34,280 nucleotides of DNA, from the IMG/VR virus record IMGVR_UViG_3300021959_000185, positions 1-34,280 of that record. The stretch is one strand, 5' to 3'. Source of the DNA: a virus. Made by a program: the position numbers and the translations under genes. Positions within the stretch are counted from its first letter, which is position 1. Every line of letters starts with the position of its first letter. The notes below the pieces were generated by a model. It was not told where the DNA came from, did no database searches, and saw nothing but the letters and a program-made list of their open reading frames with translations. Shown in pieces: positions 14,217 to 22,016 of the stretch.

Positions 14217-16715
14217 TCTCAAAGGTTTTACACTAATGTTCAATTAATTGGAAATCAATTCCTCGTTCGTGGAGTTGATAATGGAAAACGATATGAGTAT
14301 AGAGATGAGTTTTTTCCCACTCTATTTGTAAAGAGTAAAAAAGATTCTAAGTATAGAACATTAAGTGGACAGTCTGTAGAAGAAGTAAATCCTGGTACTG
14401 TTAGGGATTGTAGAGAATTTTATAAAACTTACGATGATGTTAATGGATTTGAGATCTATGGAAATGATCGATATATCTATCAATATATTTCAGAAAAATA
14501 TCCAGAGGATGAAATTAAGTTTGATATTAGTCAAATTAAATTAGTAACTCTTGATATTGAGACTGCATCTGAAAGAGGATTTCCCGATGTTGAATCTGCA
14601 TCAGAAGAAATTCTTGCCATAACCATTCAAGATTATAATACAAAGAAAATTACAACTTGGGGTATAAAACCTTTTTTCAATAAGCAAAAGAATGTGACTT
14701 ATCATCATTGTCCTACTGAACAAGAACTTTTAAGTCACTTTATTAATTACTGGATGGTTGATGTACCAGATGTAATTACTGGTTGGAACATTCAGTTTTA
14801 TGATATTCCATATATCTGTAAGCGACTCAATCGTGTATTGGGTGAGAAACTGATGAAAAGATTCTCACCATGGGGACTTGTTACTGAAGGCGAAACCTAT
14901 GTTCAAGGCAGAAAAAATACTACATTTGATGTAGGTGGTGTCACTCAACTTGATTATCTTGACCTCTATAAGAAATTCACTTATAAGGCTCAGGAATCAT
15001 ATCGTCTTGATTATATTGCAGAAGTAGAACTGGGACAAAAAAAACTAGATCACTCTGAATTTGATACCTTCAAAGACTTCTACACTCATGGATGGCAAAA
15101 GTATATTGAATATAATATTGTTGACGTAGAACTTGTTGACCGATTGGAAGACAAGATGAAGTTGATTGAATTAGCTTTGACTATGGCATATGATGCCAAA
15201 GTAAATTATGTTGATGTGTTCTATCAAGTTAGGATGTGGGATACTATTATCTACAACTACCTGAAGAAAAGGAATATTGTCATCCCCCCAAAAAATAAGT
15301 CAATAAAAAATGAAAAGTACGCAGGTGCTTATGTTAAAGAACCGATTCCTGGAAAGTATGATTGGGTTGTGTCTTTTGACCTCAACTCTCTCTATCCTCA
15401 TCTTATCATGCAGTACAATATTTCCCCAGAGACCCTACTGGAGGAACGACACCCAACGGCTACAGTTGATAGAATACTTGAAGAGGAAATAAACTTTGAA
15501 CTTTATAAAGATAATGCTGTATGTGCCAATGGAGCAATGTACCGCAAAGATGTTCGTGGGTTCTTACCAGAACTTATGGAGAAAATGTATGGTGATCGTG
15601 TAATCTTCAAAAAGAAGATGCTCCAAGCAAAGAAAGAATATGAGAAGACGCCTACTAAAGCACTTGAAAAGGAGATCGCCAGATGTAACAACATTCAAAT
15701 GGCGAAAAAGATTTCTCTTAACTCTGCTTATGGTGCTATTGGTAATCAATATTTCAGATACTACAAACTAGCAAATGCTGAAGCAATTACCTTATCAGGT
15801 CAAGTTTCTATACGTTGGATTGAAGGTAAGATGAATCAGTATCTAAATAAATTGTTGCAAACAACAGATGAGGATTACGTAATTGCATCCGATACAGATT
15901 CAATTTATCTTAATCTTGGACCTCTTGTTAATAAATTTTTTGCTGCTAAGTCTAGCGACAAAGCTGCAATTGTGGGATTACTTGACAAGATCTGTGAAGA
16001 TAAGTTTGAACCGTACATTGACAAGTGTTACCAGGACTTGGCGAATTATGTATCGGCGTATGACCAAAAGATGCAAATGAAACGCGAGAATATCGCTGAT
16101 CGTGGTATCTGGACTGCTAAGAAACGATATATCCTTAATGTCTGGAATAGTGAGGGTGTCTCATATTCAGAACCCAAATTAAAAATGATGGGTATTGAAG
16201 CAGTTAAATCATCAACACCTGCACCTTGTAGAAAGATGATTAAAGATGCTCTTAAATTGATGATGAGTGGGACGGAGGAAGAAGTGATTGACTTCATTGA
16301 TAAATCTCGTTCAGAGTTTAAAAAACTTCCACCTGAACAGATATCATTTCCACGTTCTGTATCGGATGTTGTAAAATATAAATCGTCTTCAGACATTTAT
16401 TCTAAAGGAACTCCTATTCATTGTCGTGGAGCATTATTGTTTAATCACTATATTAAAAAACATAAATTGGACAATAAGTATTCTCTTATTAAAAATGGTG
16501 AGAAAATTAAATTTTGCTATTTAAAAAAACCAAATATTATTCATGAGAATATTATTTCATTCATTCAAGATTTTCCCACAGAACTTGGTCTTGACAAGTA
16601 CATTGACTATGACTTACAATTTGAAAAGTCTTTTGTTGAACCATTGAAATCAATTCTTGATTCTATTGGATGGAATGTCGAAAAAACTGTAAACCTAGAA
16701 CTATTTTTCTCCTAA
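14214..16715 (+). CDS. 43: DNA polymerase gp43 (family B)
   Basis: The replicative polymerase with 3'-5' exonuclease. The exonuclease motifs include LDIETA (D114, E116) and TGWNIQFYDIPYI. Polymerase motif A is DLNSLYPHLI (D389), motif B is KKISLNSAYGAIGNQ and motif C is SDTDSIYL (D560, D562). The length of 833 residues is complete (T4: 898) with no split or intein. The gene begins directly beside the oppositely oriented homing endonuclease, so its 5' untranslated region has been replaced compared with phages where regA or small genes lie upstream. Confidence 0.97.
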   Translation: MSQRFYTNVQLIGNQFLVRGVDNGKRYEYRDEFFPTLFVKSKKDSKYRTLSGQSVEEVNPGTVRDCREFYKTYDDVNGFEIYGNDRYIYQYISEKYPEDEIKFDISQIKLVTLDIETASERGFPDVESASEEILAITIQDYNTKKITTWGIKPFFNKQKNVTYHHCPTEQELLSHFINYWMVDVPDVITGWNIQFYDIPYICKRLNRVLGEKLMKRFSPWGLVTEGETYVQGRKNTTFDVGGVTQLDYLDLYKKFTYKAQESYRLDYIAEVELGQKKLDHSEFDTFKDFYTHGWQKYIEYNIVDVELVDRLEDKMKLIELALTMAYDAKVNYVDVFYQVRMWDTIIYNYLKKRNIVIPPKNKSIKNEKYAGAYVKEPIPGKYDWVVSFDLNSLYPHLIMQYNISPETLLEERHPTATVDRILEEEINFELYKDNAVCANGAMYRKDVRGFLPELMEKMYGDRVIFKKKMLQAKKEYEKTPTKALEKEIARCNNIQMAKKISLNSAYGAIGNQYFRYYKLANAEAITLSGQVSIRWIEGKMNQYLNKLLQTTDEDYVIASDTDSIYLNLGPLVNKFFAAKSSDKAAIVGLLDKICEDKFEPYIDKCYQDLANYVSAYDQKMQMKRENIADRGIWTAKKRYILNVWNSEGVSYSEPKLKMMGIEAVKSSTPAPCRKMIKDALKLMMSGTEEEVIDFIDKSRSEFKKLPPEQISFPRSVSDVVKYKSSSDIYSKGTPIHCRGALLFNHYIKKHKLDNKYSLIKNGEKIKFCYLKKPNIIHENIISFIQDFPTELGLDKYIDYDLQFEKSFVEPLKSILDSIGWNVEKTVNLELFFS
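16591..16620 (+). promoter_or_regulatory. Candidate internal promoter at the end of gene 43
   Basis: TTGACA (16591-16596), an 18-base spacer and TACAAT (16615-16620) lie within gp43 coding sequence, about 95 bases before the 56-aa gene and uvsX. It may provide extra transcription of uvsX and gp41, but it could be chance. Confidence 0.35.
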
Positions 16716-16885
16716 TGAACATGTCTATCAGCGATAGGGAACTTGACACTATTATTAGCGCCATGCGTCTTGGGGGCGATGCTGCTCTCTATCAAAAACT
16801 ACAAAGAATTAGAGATGTCCGTAATGATAAATTAAACGGTTCATATAAAAAAAACACTACTGAAGAATTTGGATTTGTATTATAA
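16715..16885 (+). CDS. 56-residue protein between gp43 and uvsX
   Basis: The ATG at 16715 overlaps the gp43 stop by one base (TAATG) and the ORF ends one base into uvsX, so it is coupled on both sides. The product starts MNMSISDRELDTIISAMRLG and is helical and charged. A second ATG at 16721 is possible. Not recognised; the position suggests a link to replication or recombination. Confidence 0.6.
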   Translation: MNMSISDRELDTIISAMRLGGDAALYQKLQRIRDVRNDKLNGSYKKNTTEEFGFVL

Positions 16886-17892
16886 TGGATTTTTTAAAAG
16901 AGATTGTAAAAGAAATCGGAGATGACTTTACCCAACTCGCATCAAACATCGACGACACAGAAACCTATGTGGACACGGGTTCTTACATTTTTAATTCACT
17001 GGTCTCAGGTAGTGTATTTGGTGGTGTTTCTGGGAATAAGATTACTGCCATTGCTGGTGAGTCTTCTACTGGGAAGACTTTCTTTAGTCTCGCTATGGTT
17101 AAGAATTTCCTGGATAGTAATCCTGGTGGTTACTGTTTGTACTTTGACACTGAGGCAGCAGTTAATAAGTCTCTTCTTAAAAGTCGTGGCATTGACTTAG
17201 AACGATTGGTTGTTATTAATGTTGTTACGATCGAACAGTTCAGACAGAAAGCACTGCAGGCTGTTGATATATACTTAAAGAAATCTGAAGATGAACGCAG
17301 TCCATGCATGTTTGTGCTAGACTCTCTTGGTATGCTTTCGACAGAGAAAGAGATTCGTGATGCTCTAGACGACAAACAAGTTAGGGACATGACCAAATCC
17401 CAACTGGTGAAAGGAGCATTTCGTATGCTCACACTCAAACTTGGTCAGGCAAAAATTCCAATGATTGTTACCAATCACACCTATGATGTCATCGGTTCTT
17501 ATGTCCCTACAAAAGAAATGGGGGGAGGCAGTGGCCTCAAGTATGCAGCGTCTACAATCATCTATCTCAGCAAGAAAAAGGAAAAGGATGGAACAGAAGT
17601 GGTCGGAAATCTTGTCAAGGCTAAGACTCACAAGTCGCGTTTAAGTAAGGAGAACAAGGATGTTACTATACGTCTTTATTATGATGAGCGTGGTCTTGAT
17701 CGATATTATGGTCTTCTTGAACTTGGTGAGATTGGAGGACTTTGGAAGAATGTAGCAGGTCGCTATGAAATGGATGGGAAAAAAGTTTACGCCAAGCAAA
17801 TTTTAAAAGATCCTGAAACATATTTCACCCCTGAGGTGATGGAAAAATTAGATCAAATTGCAAAGAAGGAATTTAGTTATGGAGAAAGTTGA
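16885..17892 (+). CDS. uvsX: UvsX recombinase (RecA-like)
   Basis: UvsX performs strand exchange in recombination-dependent replication and repair. The 335-residue protein has Walker A GESSTGKT (residues 58-65), a Walker B-like PCMFVLDSLGML, and the L2-like region TKEMGGGSGLKYAAST. It overlaps the preceding small gene by one base and gp41 by 14 bases. Confidence 0.95.
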   Translation: MDFLKEIVKEIGDDFTQLASNIDDTETYVDTGSYIFNSLVSGSVFGGVSGNKITAIAGESSTGKTFFSLAMVKNFLDSNPGGYCLYFDTEAAVNKSLLKSRGIDLERLVVINVVTIEQFRQKALQAVDIYLKKSEDERSPCMFVLDSLGMLSTEKEIRDALDDKQVRDMTKSQLVKGAFRMLTLKLGQAKIPMIVTNHTYDVIGSYVPTKEMGGGSGLKYAASTIIYLSKKKEKDGTEVVGNLVKAKTHKSRLSKENKDVTIRLYYDERGLDRYYGLLELGEIGGLWKNVAGRYEMDGKKVYAKQILKDPETYFTPEVMEKLDQIAKKEFSYGES

Positions 17893-19258
17893 GTTTCTAA
17901 TACTTAGAAACCTTTTATATAATGAAGAATATCTACGCAAAGTTGTTCCATTTATTAAGGTAGAATACTTTGAAGATCCTAATCAAAAAATTATCTTTGA
18001 AGAAATTTTAAATTTTATTACCCAATACAATAAACCTGCTACTAAAGAAGTTCTTTGTATTGAAGTTGAGAATAGATCTGACATTACTGACACATCCTTT
18101 AAAGAAGTAACTCAACTTATCAGTTATCTTGAAGAATCTCCTACTGATTTTAATTGGTTACTTGATACTACAGAAAAATGGTGTCGTGATCGAGCCATCT
18201 ATTTGGCATTGATGGAGTCTATTGCTCTTGCAGATGGAACTGGTAAGGAAAAAGATAGAGATGCTATCCCAAGTATTCTTTCAGATGCTCTAGCAGTTTC
18301 TTTTGATACTCATATTGGGCATGATTATTTGCTTGATTATCAAGAAAGATATGATTTCTATCATAAAGATGAAGCAAAGATTCCATTTGATCTTGAATAC
18401 TTTAATAGGATTACGAAGGGAGGTATGCCTAATAAGACACTAAGTATCGCTTTGGCTGGTACTGGTGTTGGCAAATCTTTGTATATGTGTCATGTTGCAA
18501 GTTCAGTATTGTTGCAGGGGAAAAATGTATTATACATTACTCTTGAAATGGCTGAAGAAAAGATTGCAGAGAGAATCGATGCCAATCTTCTTAATGTTTC
18601 TATTCAAGAGATAATGGAACTTCCTAAGATGATGTTTGAGGATAAGGTGACCAACCTTTCACAAAAAACTCAAGGCACTCTTATAATTAAAGAGTATCCA
18701 ACTGCAAGCGCACATAGTGGACACTTTAAAGCACTTCTTAATGAACTTGCACTTAAGAAGTCATTTAGACCTGATATTATTTTCGTTGATTACCTTAATA
18801 TATGTGCTTCCGAAAGATATCGCGGAAATAGCACTGTCAATTCATATTCATATATCAAAGCAATTGCTGAGGAGCTTCGAGGGTTGGCTGTCGAAGCAAA
18901 CGTCCCTATCGTTTCTGCCACGCAGACCACTCGCTCTGGTTATGGCAGCAGTGATGTTGAACTCACTGATACTAGTGAGTCCTTTGGGTTGCCTGCTACT
19001 GCTGATCTTATGTTTGCCCTTATTTCTACAGATGAGCTTGAGGGGCTTGGACAAATTATGGTAAAGCAATTGAAGAATCGATATGGTGACCCAACTATGA
19101 ATAAGAGATTTGTGGTTGGTATTGATCGTGCTAAGATGAGATTGTATGACTGTGAACAATCTGCACAAGATGATATTCTTGACAGTGGGCGTGAAGATGA
19201 GTATAATAATGATGAACAGAAATCAAAGAAATCATTTGAGGGGTTTAAATTTTCATGA
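17879..19258 (+). CDS. 41: Replicative DNA helicase gp41 (DnaB-like)
   Basis: A hexameric 5'-3' helicase that works with primase gp61. The 459-residue protein has an N-terminal helical domain, Walker A GTGVGKS (residues 194-200), a Walker B-type DIIFVDYLNIC, and a VPIVSATQTTRSGYG segment typical of DnaB/gp41. The ATG at 17879 (MEKVEFLILRNLLYN) is preferred over an in-frame upstream codon at 17858. It overlaps uvsX by 14 bases and mazG by four. Confidence 0.95.
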   Translation: MEKVEFLILRNLLYNEEYLRKVVPFIKVEYFEDPNQKIIFEEILNFITQYNKPATKEVLCIEVENRSDITDTSFKEVTQLISYLEESPTDFNWLLDTTEKWCRDRAIYLALMESIALADGTGKEKDRDAIPSILSDALAVSFDTHIGHDYLLDYQERYDFYHKDEAKIPFDLEYFNRITKGGMPNKTLSIALAGTGVGKSLYMCHVASSVLLQGKNVLYITLEMAEEKIAERIDANLLNVSIQEIMELPKMMFEDKVTNLSQKTQGTLIIKEYPTASAHSGHFKALLNELALKKSFRPDIIFVDYLNICASERYRGNSTVNSYSYIKAIAEELRGLAVEANVPIVSATQTTRSGYGSSDVELTDTSESFGLPATADLMFALISTDELEGLGQIMVKQLKNRYGDPTMNKRFVVGIDRAKMRLYDCEQSAQDDILDSGREDEYNNDEQKSKKSFEGFKFS

Positions 19259-19659
19259 CTGTTGACACCGAAAAGTATCTTGAGTTTGTGCATGGAGTGA
19301 CTAGCGAACCTAGTCTTAATTACCCTGCATTGATATCATGTTTAAGTGAACTTGAAGCATCTGGTGCAAACGTCACTCAACTTTTGACTGCTGCTCTTGG
19401 ACTATCTGCAGAAGCAGGTGAGTTTACTGAAGTTGTAAAGAAGATCTTCTTGCAAGGAAAACCTTACAGTGAAGAGAACGTCTTTCATATGAAACGTGAA
19501 CTGGGTGATATCTGTTGGTATCTTGCTCAGGCATGTATGGCACTTGATACAACCTTTGATGAGGTGATTGAGATGAATGTAGAGAAACTCAAAGCACGTT
19601 ATCCTGGTGGTGAGTTTGATGTTCACAAATCTGAAAATCGTAAGGAAGGTGACCTTTGA
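19255..19659 (+). CDS. mazG: MazG-type nucleotide pyrophosphohydrolase
   Basis: A 134-residue all-alpha NTP-PPase with the metal-binding pattern EAGEFTEVVKK (E-x-x-E) and RELGDICWYLAQ (E-x-x-D). Cyanophage MazG proteins hydrolyse nucleoside triphosphates and have been proposed to alter host (p)ppGpp or nucleotide pools. It overlaps gp41 (ATGA) and the next ORF (TTGA). Confidence 0.9.
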   Translation: MTVDTEKYLEFVHGVTSEPSLNYPALISCLSELEASGANVTQLLTAALGLSAEAGEFTEVVKKIFLQGKPYSEENVFHMKRELGDICWYLAQACMALDTTFDEVIEMNVEKLKARYPGGEFDVHKSENRKEGDL

Positions 19660-19868
19660 TTAACATTGAATTGGACGTAAGAACTGCTGCAGCAGTTCGT
19701 GAATCATTATTTGGAGACACAAAAAATTACACCTATGATCCAACTTGTTGTCCACAACGAGTTGTTGATATTCGTAATGTGATCGTGAACCTAGATACAC
19801 AGATTGAAGAAGAACTAGAAAAAGCAGTAAAAGAAATTAAGGAGATAGATGAAACTACTGACGCTTGA
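19656..19868 (+). CDS. Small acidic protein, TTG start
   Basis: A 70-residue ORF starting with TTG that overlaps the mazG stop (TTGA). An AAGGAAGGT ribosome site lies a few bases upstream and supports the unusual start. The protein (MINIELDVRTAAAVRESLFG...) has a CCPQRVVDIRNVIVNLDTQIEEELEKA helix and an acidic end. Unknown function. Confidence 0.6.
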   Translation: MINIELDVRTAAAVRESLFGDTKNYTYDPTCCPQRVVDIRNVIVNLDTQIEEELEKAVKEIKEIDETTDA

Positions 19869-20073
19869 AGATTATCAAAAGGCAGGTGAATCATTCTGGC
19901 CAAAGTATTGGTACGTTGCCAAAGAACTTGGTGAAGGTGCTAAGACAGAAGACATTCTTAAATGTATGGAAGCTGTTGGTGGTGTTGCTCTTAAATTGGC
20001 ACTAGAAGAGAAATCAGCAGGTCCATTCGGTTTTAATAAAAATAAAGAGGAAGAAAATAATGATTCAAACTGA
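19849..20073 (+). CDS. Small unknown protein
   Basis: A 74-residue protein (MKLLTLEDYQKAGESFWPKY...) with an AGGAGAT ribosome site, overlapping the previous gene by 20 bases and the next by 14. The tail is rich in Lys, Glu and Asn. No family recognised; part of a run of small genes after mazG. Confidence 0.6.
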   Translation: MKLLTLEDYQKAGESFWPKYWYVAKELGEGAKTEDILKCMEAVGGVALKLALEEKSAGPFGFNKNKEEENNDSN

Positions 20074-20311
20074 TACTCAATTGGAAGTTATTGTACCTGA
20101 AGGTGCTGAACTTATTGATGAGTGTTTCTATGTTTGGAAGAGTAGGTATGGTCTATTCTCTACTATGACTAAAATTGGTCGTAAAATGCTTACTGGTGCC
20201 ACTAAAGATGGCGTTATTAAAATGACACGTTGGCATCTTAAGTGTGAACAAGATGGTACACTAGATCTATACACCACAGTTACTAATGTTAGTATGGGTG
20301 TTAAACTTTAA
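20060..20311 (+). CDS. Small unknown protein
   Basis: An 83-residue strand-rich protein (MIQTDTQLEVIVPEGAELID...) with a VWKSRYGLFSTMTKIGRKML middle. An AAAGAGGAAG ribosome site precedes the ATG. Overlaps the gene before by 14 bases and the one after by one base (TAATG). Unknown function. Confidence 0.6.
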   Translation: MIQTDTQLEVIVPEGAELIDECFYVWKSRYGLFSTMTKIGRKMLTGATKDGVIKMTRWHLKCEQDGTLDLYTTVTNVSMGVKL

Positions 20312-20502
20312 TGCTTACTATCACCAACTACATAACAGCATTCTGGACTGTAGTTGTGGTAAATTGTATTCAACCAGTCAATTGGAAAGCATGTATTTCA
20401 GTTCATGAATGGTTAATTCCAGAACTGGAGTATGCATGGAAACTCAAGACTGGTGAAATAGTTCCTTATCAAACAGAGAAGGACTATCTCAAGGGGTTAT
20501 AG
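20311..20502 (+). CDS. Small protein whose gene runs into tRNA-Ala
   Basis: A 63-residue protein (MLTITNYITAFWTVVVVNCI...) with a hydrophobic N-terminus and a polar tail ending DYLKGL. Its last ten bases, including the TAG stop (20500-20502), are also the first bases of tRNA-Ala. Unknown function. Confidence 0.55.
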   Translation: MLTITNYITAFWTVVVVNCIQPVNWKACISVHEWLIPELEYAWKLKTGEIVPYQTEKDYLKGL

Positions 20503-20565
20503 CTCAGTTGGTAGAGCGCCTGCTTTGCAAGCAGGATGTCAGGAGTTCGAGTCTCCTTAACTCCA
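20493..20565 (+). tRNA. tRNA-Ala(TGC)
   Basis: A full cloverleaf: acceptor GGGGTTA with TAACTCC (one G-T pair), D arm GCTC/GAGC, anticodon stem CCTGC/GCAGG around TTTGCAA (anticodon TGC), and T arm AGGAG/CTCCT with TTCGAGT. The discriminator is A at 20565 and no CCA is encoded. It reads GCA codons. Its 5' end overlaps the stop of the preceding ORF. Confidence 0.95.
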
Positions 20566-20566
20566 T

Positions 20567-20574
20567 TCTAAATA
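20567..20574 (+). promoter_or_regulatory. Late-promoter variant TCTAAATA
   Basis: TCTAAATA stands just after tRNA-Ala and 20 bases before the 462-aa gene. CTAAATA also precedes the next gene of the cassette (21986-21993). It overlaps a perfect hairpin, AATACTT-AAA-AAGTATT at 20571-20587, that could aid tRNA 3' processing. Confidence 0.4.
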
Positions 20575-20593
20575 CTTAAAAAGTATTACTAAA

Positions 20594-21982
20594 ATGGCAG
20601 GAGCAAGCACTGAATTATATTCTGAAGTGTTGGCACAAGTTTGTCTAGCATATTCTATAAAGAATAATTCTGCCCTAACAAAGGATATATTAATAAAGGG
20701 TGATAAGTTAGATCCTAAAATTATCAAGGATATTGAAAGATATATGATTACCCAGTCATCGGTTAATCTTTCCAGTCCTATGTTTGCTGATGGATTTGTA
20801 AAATATATTAGTGGCAATGTCAGTGGAAAATTGAACTGGATTGATGCTCAAGGAAGAAATATGCAAGAGGTGAAGAAAAGATTTAAAATTGGCAATAAGC
20901 ATAAAGTATTCAATGATAAGTTATTTGATAGTAGAGCAACTTCAAATAATCCATATACAGCATTCTTAAAAGCAGGAACAGGAGCAAAAACTGATAAATG
21001 GAATCCTGCAGATGTTTGGGCGATGAATTTAGATGGTATAAGAGCACTTAATAGACTAAACAAAAGAGTGATGTCTAGATCAAAAATATCTCTTGAGTAT
21101 TGCAATCAATTTTTGGCAGATCAATTTAGTCATGGAAATATCATACCCATCTCTTTGAAGAAACCTCAAAAAACACCTCATATAGAGATAGTCAATAGTA
21201 ATGAATTTGTATCTAGGATTGCTTTGAATGAGACTAGAAATGCCACAATAGAATATGACTATGGAAACAAAGACGTAAAAATTAATTTTACGATAGAAAC
21301 AGTTCAACTTTCAAAGGGACAAAAAGCATCAACCGCGAGAAGAAATCCTAATTCTATTAGTGGAAAAGTAGTTGCTGGTTCCCAAAAACATATTAGATTG
21401 AAGTATCATGTTGATAATAAAAAGATAGAACTTGAATATACTCAATCTGGATATCCTTCAAGAGCTGCAGCAAAGATGGGTAATCTTGGAGCCACTAATT
21501 TTCAAAAAATAATAAACGATACTGCTAAATCTGGGGTAAGTAAATTGAACCAGATACAAAGTAATTATAATGATATTGATGTAAAAACTAATCCTTGGTT
21601 TAATGGTAGACAATTGGGTGTGACAAAAGCAAGAAATGAAAAGAGTAAAATAACTCCACACATGGATAGGATTGCAGAGTATGTTGGAGAGATGTGGAAA
21701 GAAATAAATGGAACTGTATTTGATCCCTCTGAAAGATCTATGAAAGATGAGTCTGCAATTTGGAGCAAGGCAAGAGCAGGAGAATTGGGAGTAGCAATTT
21801 CTGCTATCCCTAATGAGAGAGTGAAGCAAAGAGTAATTCAAAACTTATATGAAGCTGCTGCCTCTATCAGTTATGTTACTGGTTTGAACAAAGAAGAGAT
21901 GGAATTGGAAAAAGAGGTTGGGATGGATCCATCTTCAAGAAAAACAAACTTTAATGCTAGTGTTTATGTTAAGGTGTTTTGA
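20594..21982 (+). CDS. 462-residue protein of unknown function (late cassette)
   Basis: The first gene of the virion-like cassette. The protein starts MAGASTELYSEVLAQVCLAY and contains TDKWNPADVWAMNLDG (about residues 132-148), a basic central part, and RSMKDESAIWSKARAGELG near the C-terminus. I remember KWNP-x-D-x-W motifs from unnamed phage proteins but cannot name a function. Its late-type upstream motif and neighbours suggest a virion-associated or late protein; that is inference. Confidence 0.65.
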   Translation: MAGASTELYSEVLAQVCLAYSIKNNSALTKDILIKGDKLDPKIIKDIERYMITQSSVNLSSPMFADGFVKYISGNVSGKLNWIDAQGRNMQEVKKRFKIGNKHKVFNDKLFDSRATSNNPYTAFLKAGTGAKTDKWNPADVWAMNLDGIRALNRLNKRVMSRSKISLEYCNQFLADQFSHGNIIPISLKKPQKTPHIEIVNSNEFVSRIALNETRNATIEYDYGNKDVKINFTIETVQLSKGQKASTARRNPNSISGKVVAGSQKHIRLKYHVDNKKIELEYTQSGYPSRAAAKMGNLGATNFQKIINDTAKSGVSKLNQIQSNYNDIDVKTNPWFNGRQLGVTKARNEKSKITPHMDRIAEYVGEMWKEINGTVFDPSERSMKDESAIWSKARAGELGVAISAIPNERVKQRVIQNLYEAAASISYVTGLNKEEMELEKEVGMDPSSRKTNFNASVYVKVF

Positions 21983-21985
21983 TAC

Positions 21986-21993
21986 ACTAAATA
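21986..21993 (+). promoter_or_regulatory. Late-promoter variant ACTAAATA
   Basis: ACTAAATA lies 31 bases before the nucleotidyltransferase gene, in the short gap after the 462-aa gene. It shares CTAAATA with the site at 20567; a variant of the T4 late box is plausible but untested. Confidence 0.4.
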
Positions 21994-22016
21994 ATGTATA
22001 AGGATTATCAATATCA

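Noticed and set aside
14214-16715. Intein, intron or split in gene 43
   Set aside because: The frame is continuous and the exonuclease and polymerase motifs are in normal order and spacing.
17916-17921. TATAAT within gp41 as a promoter
   Set aside because: No acceptable -35 at 15-19 bases upstream, and it lies inside coding sequence.
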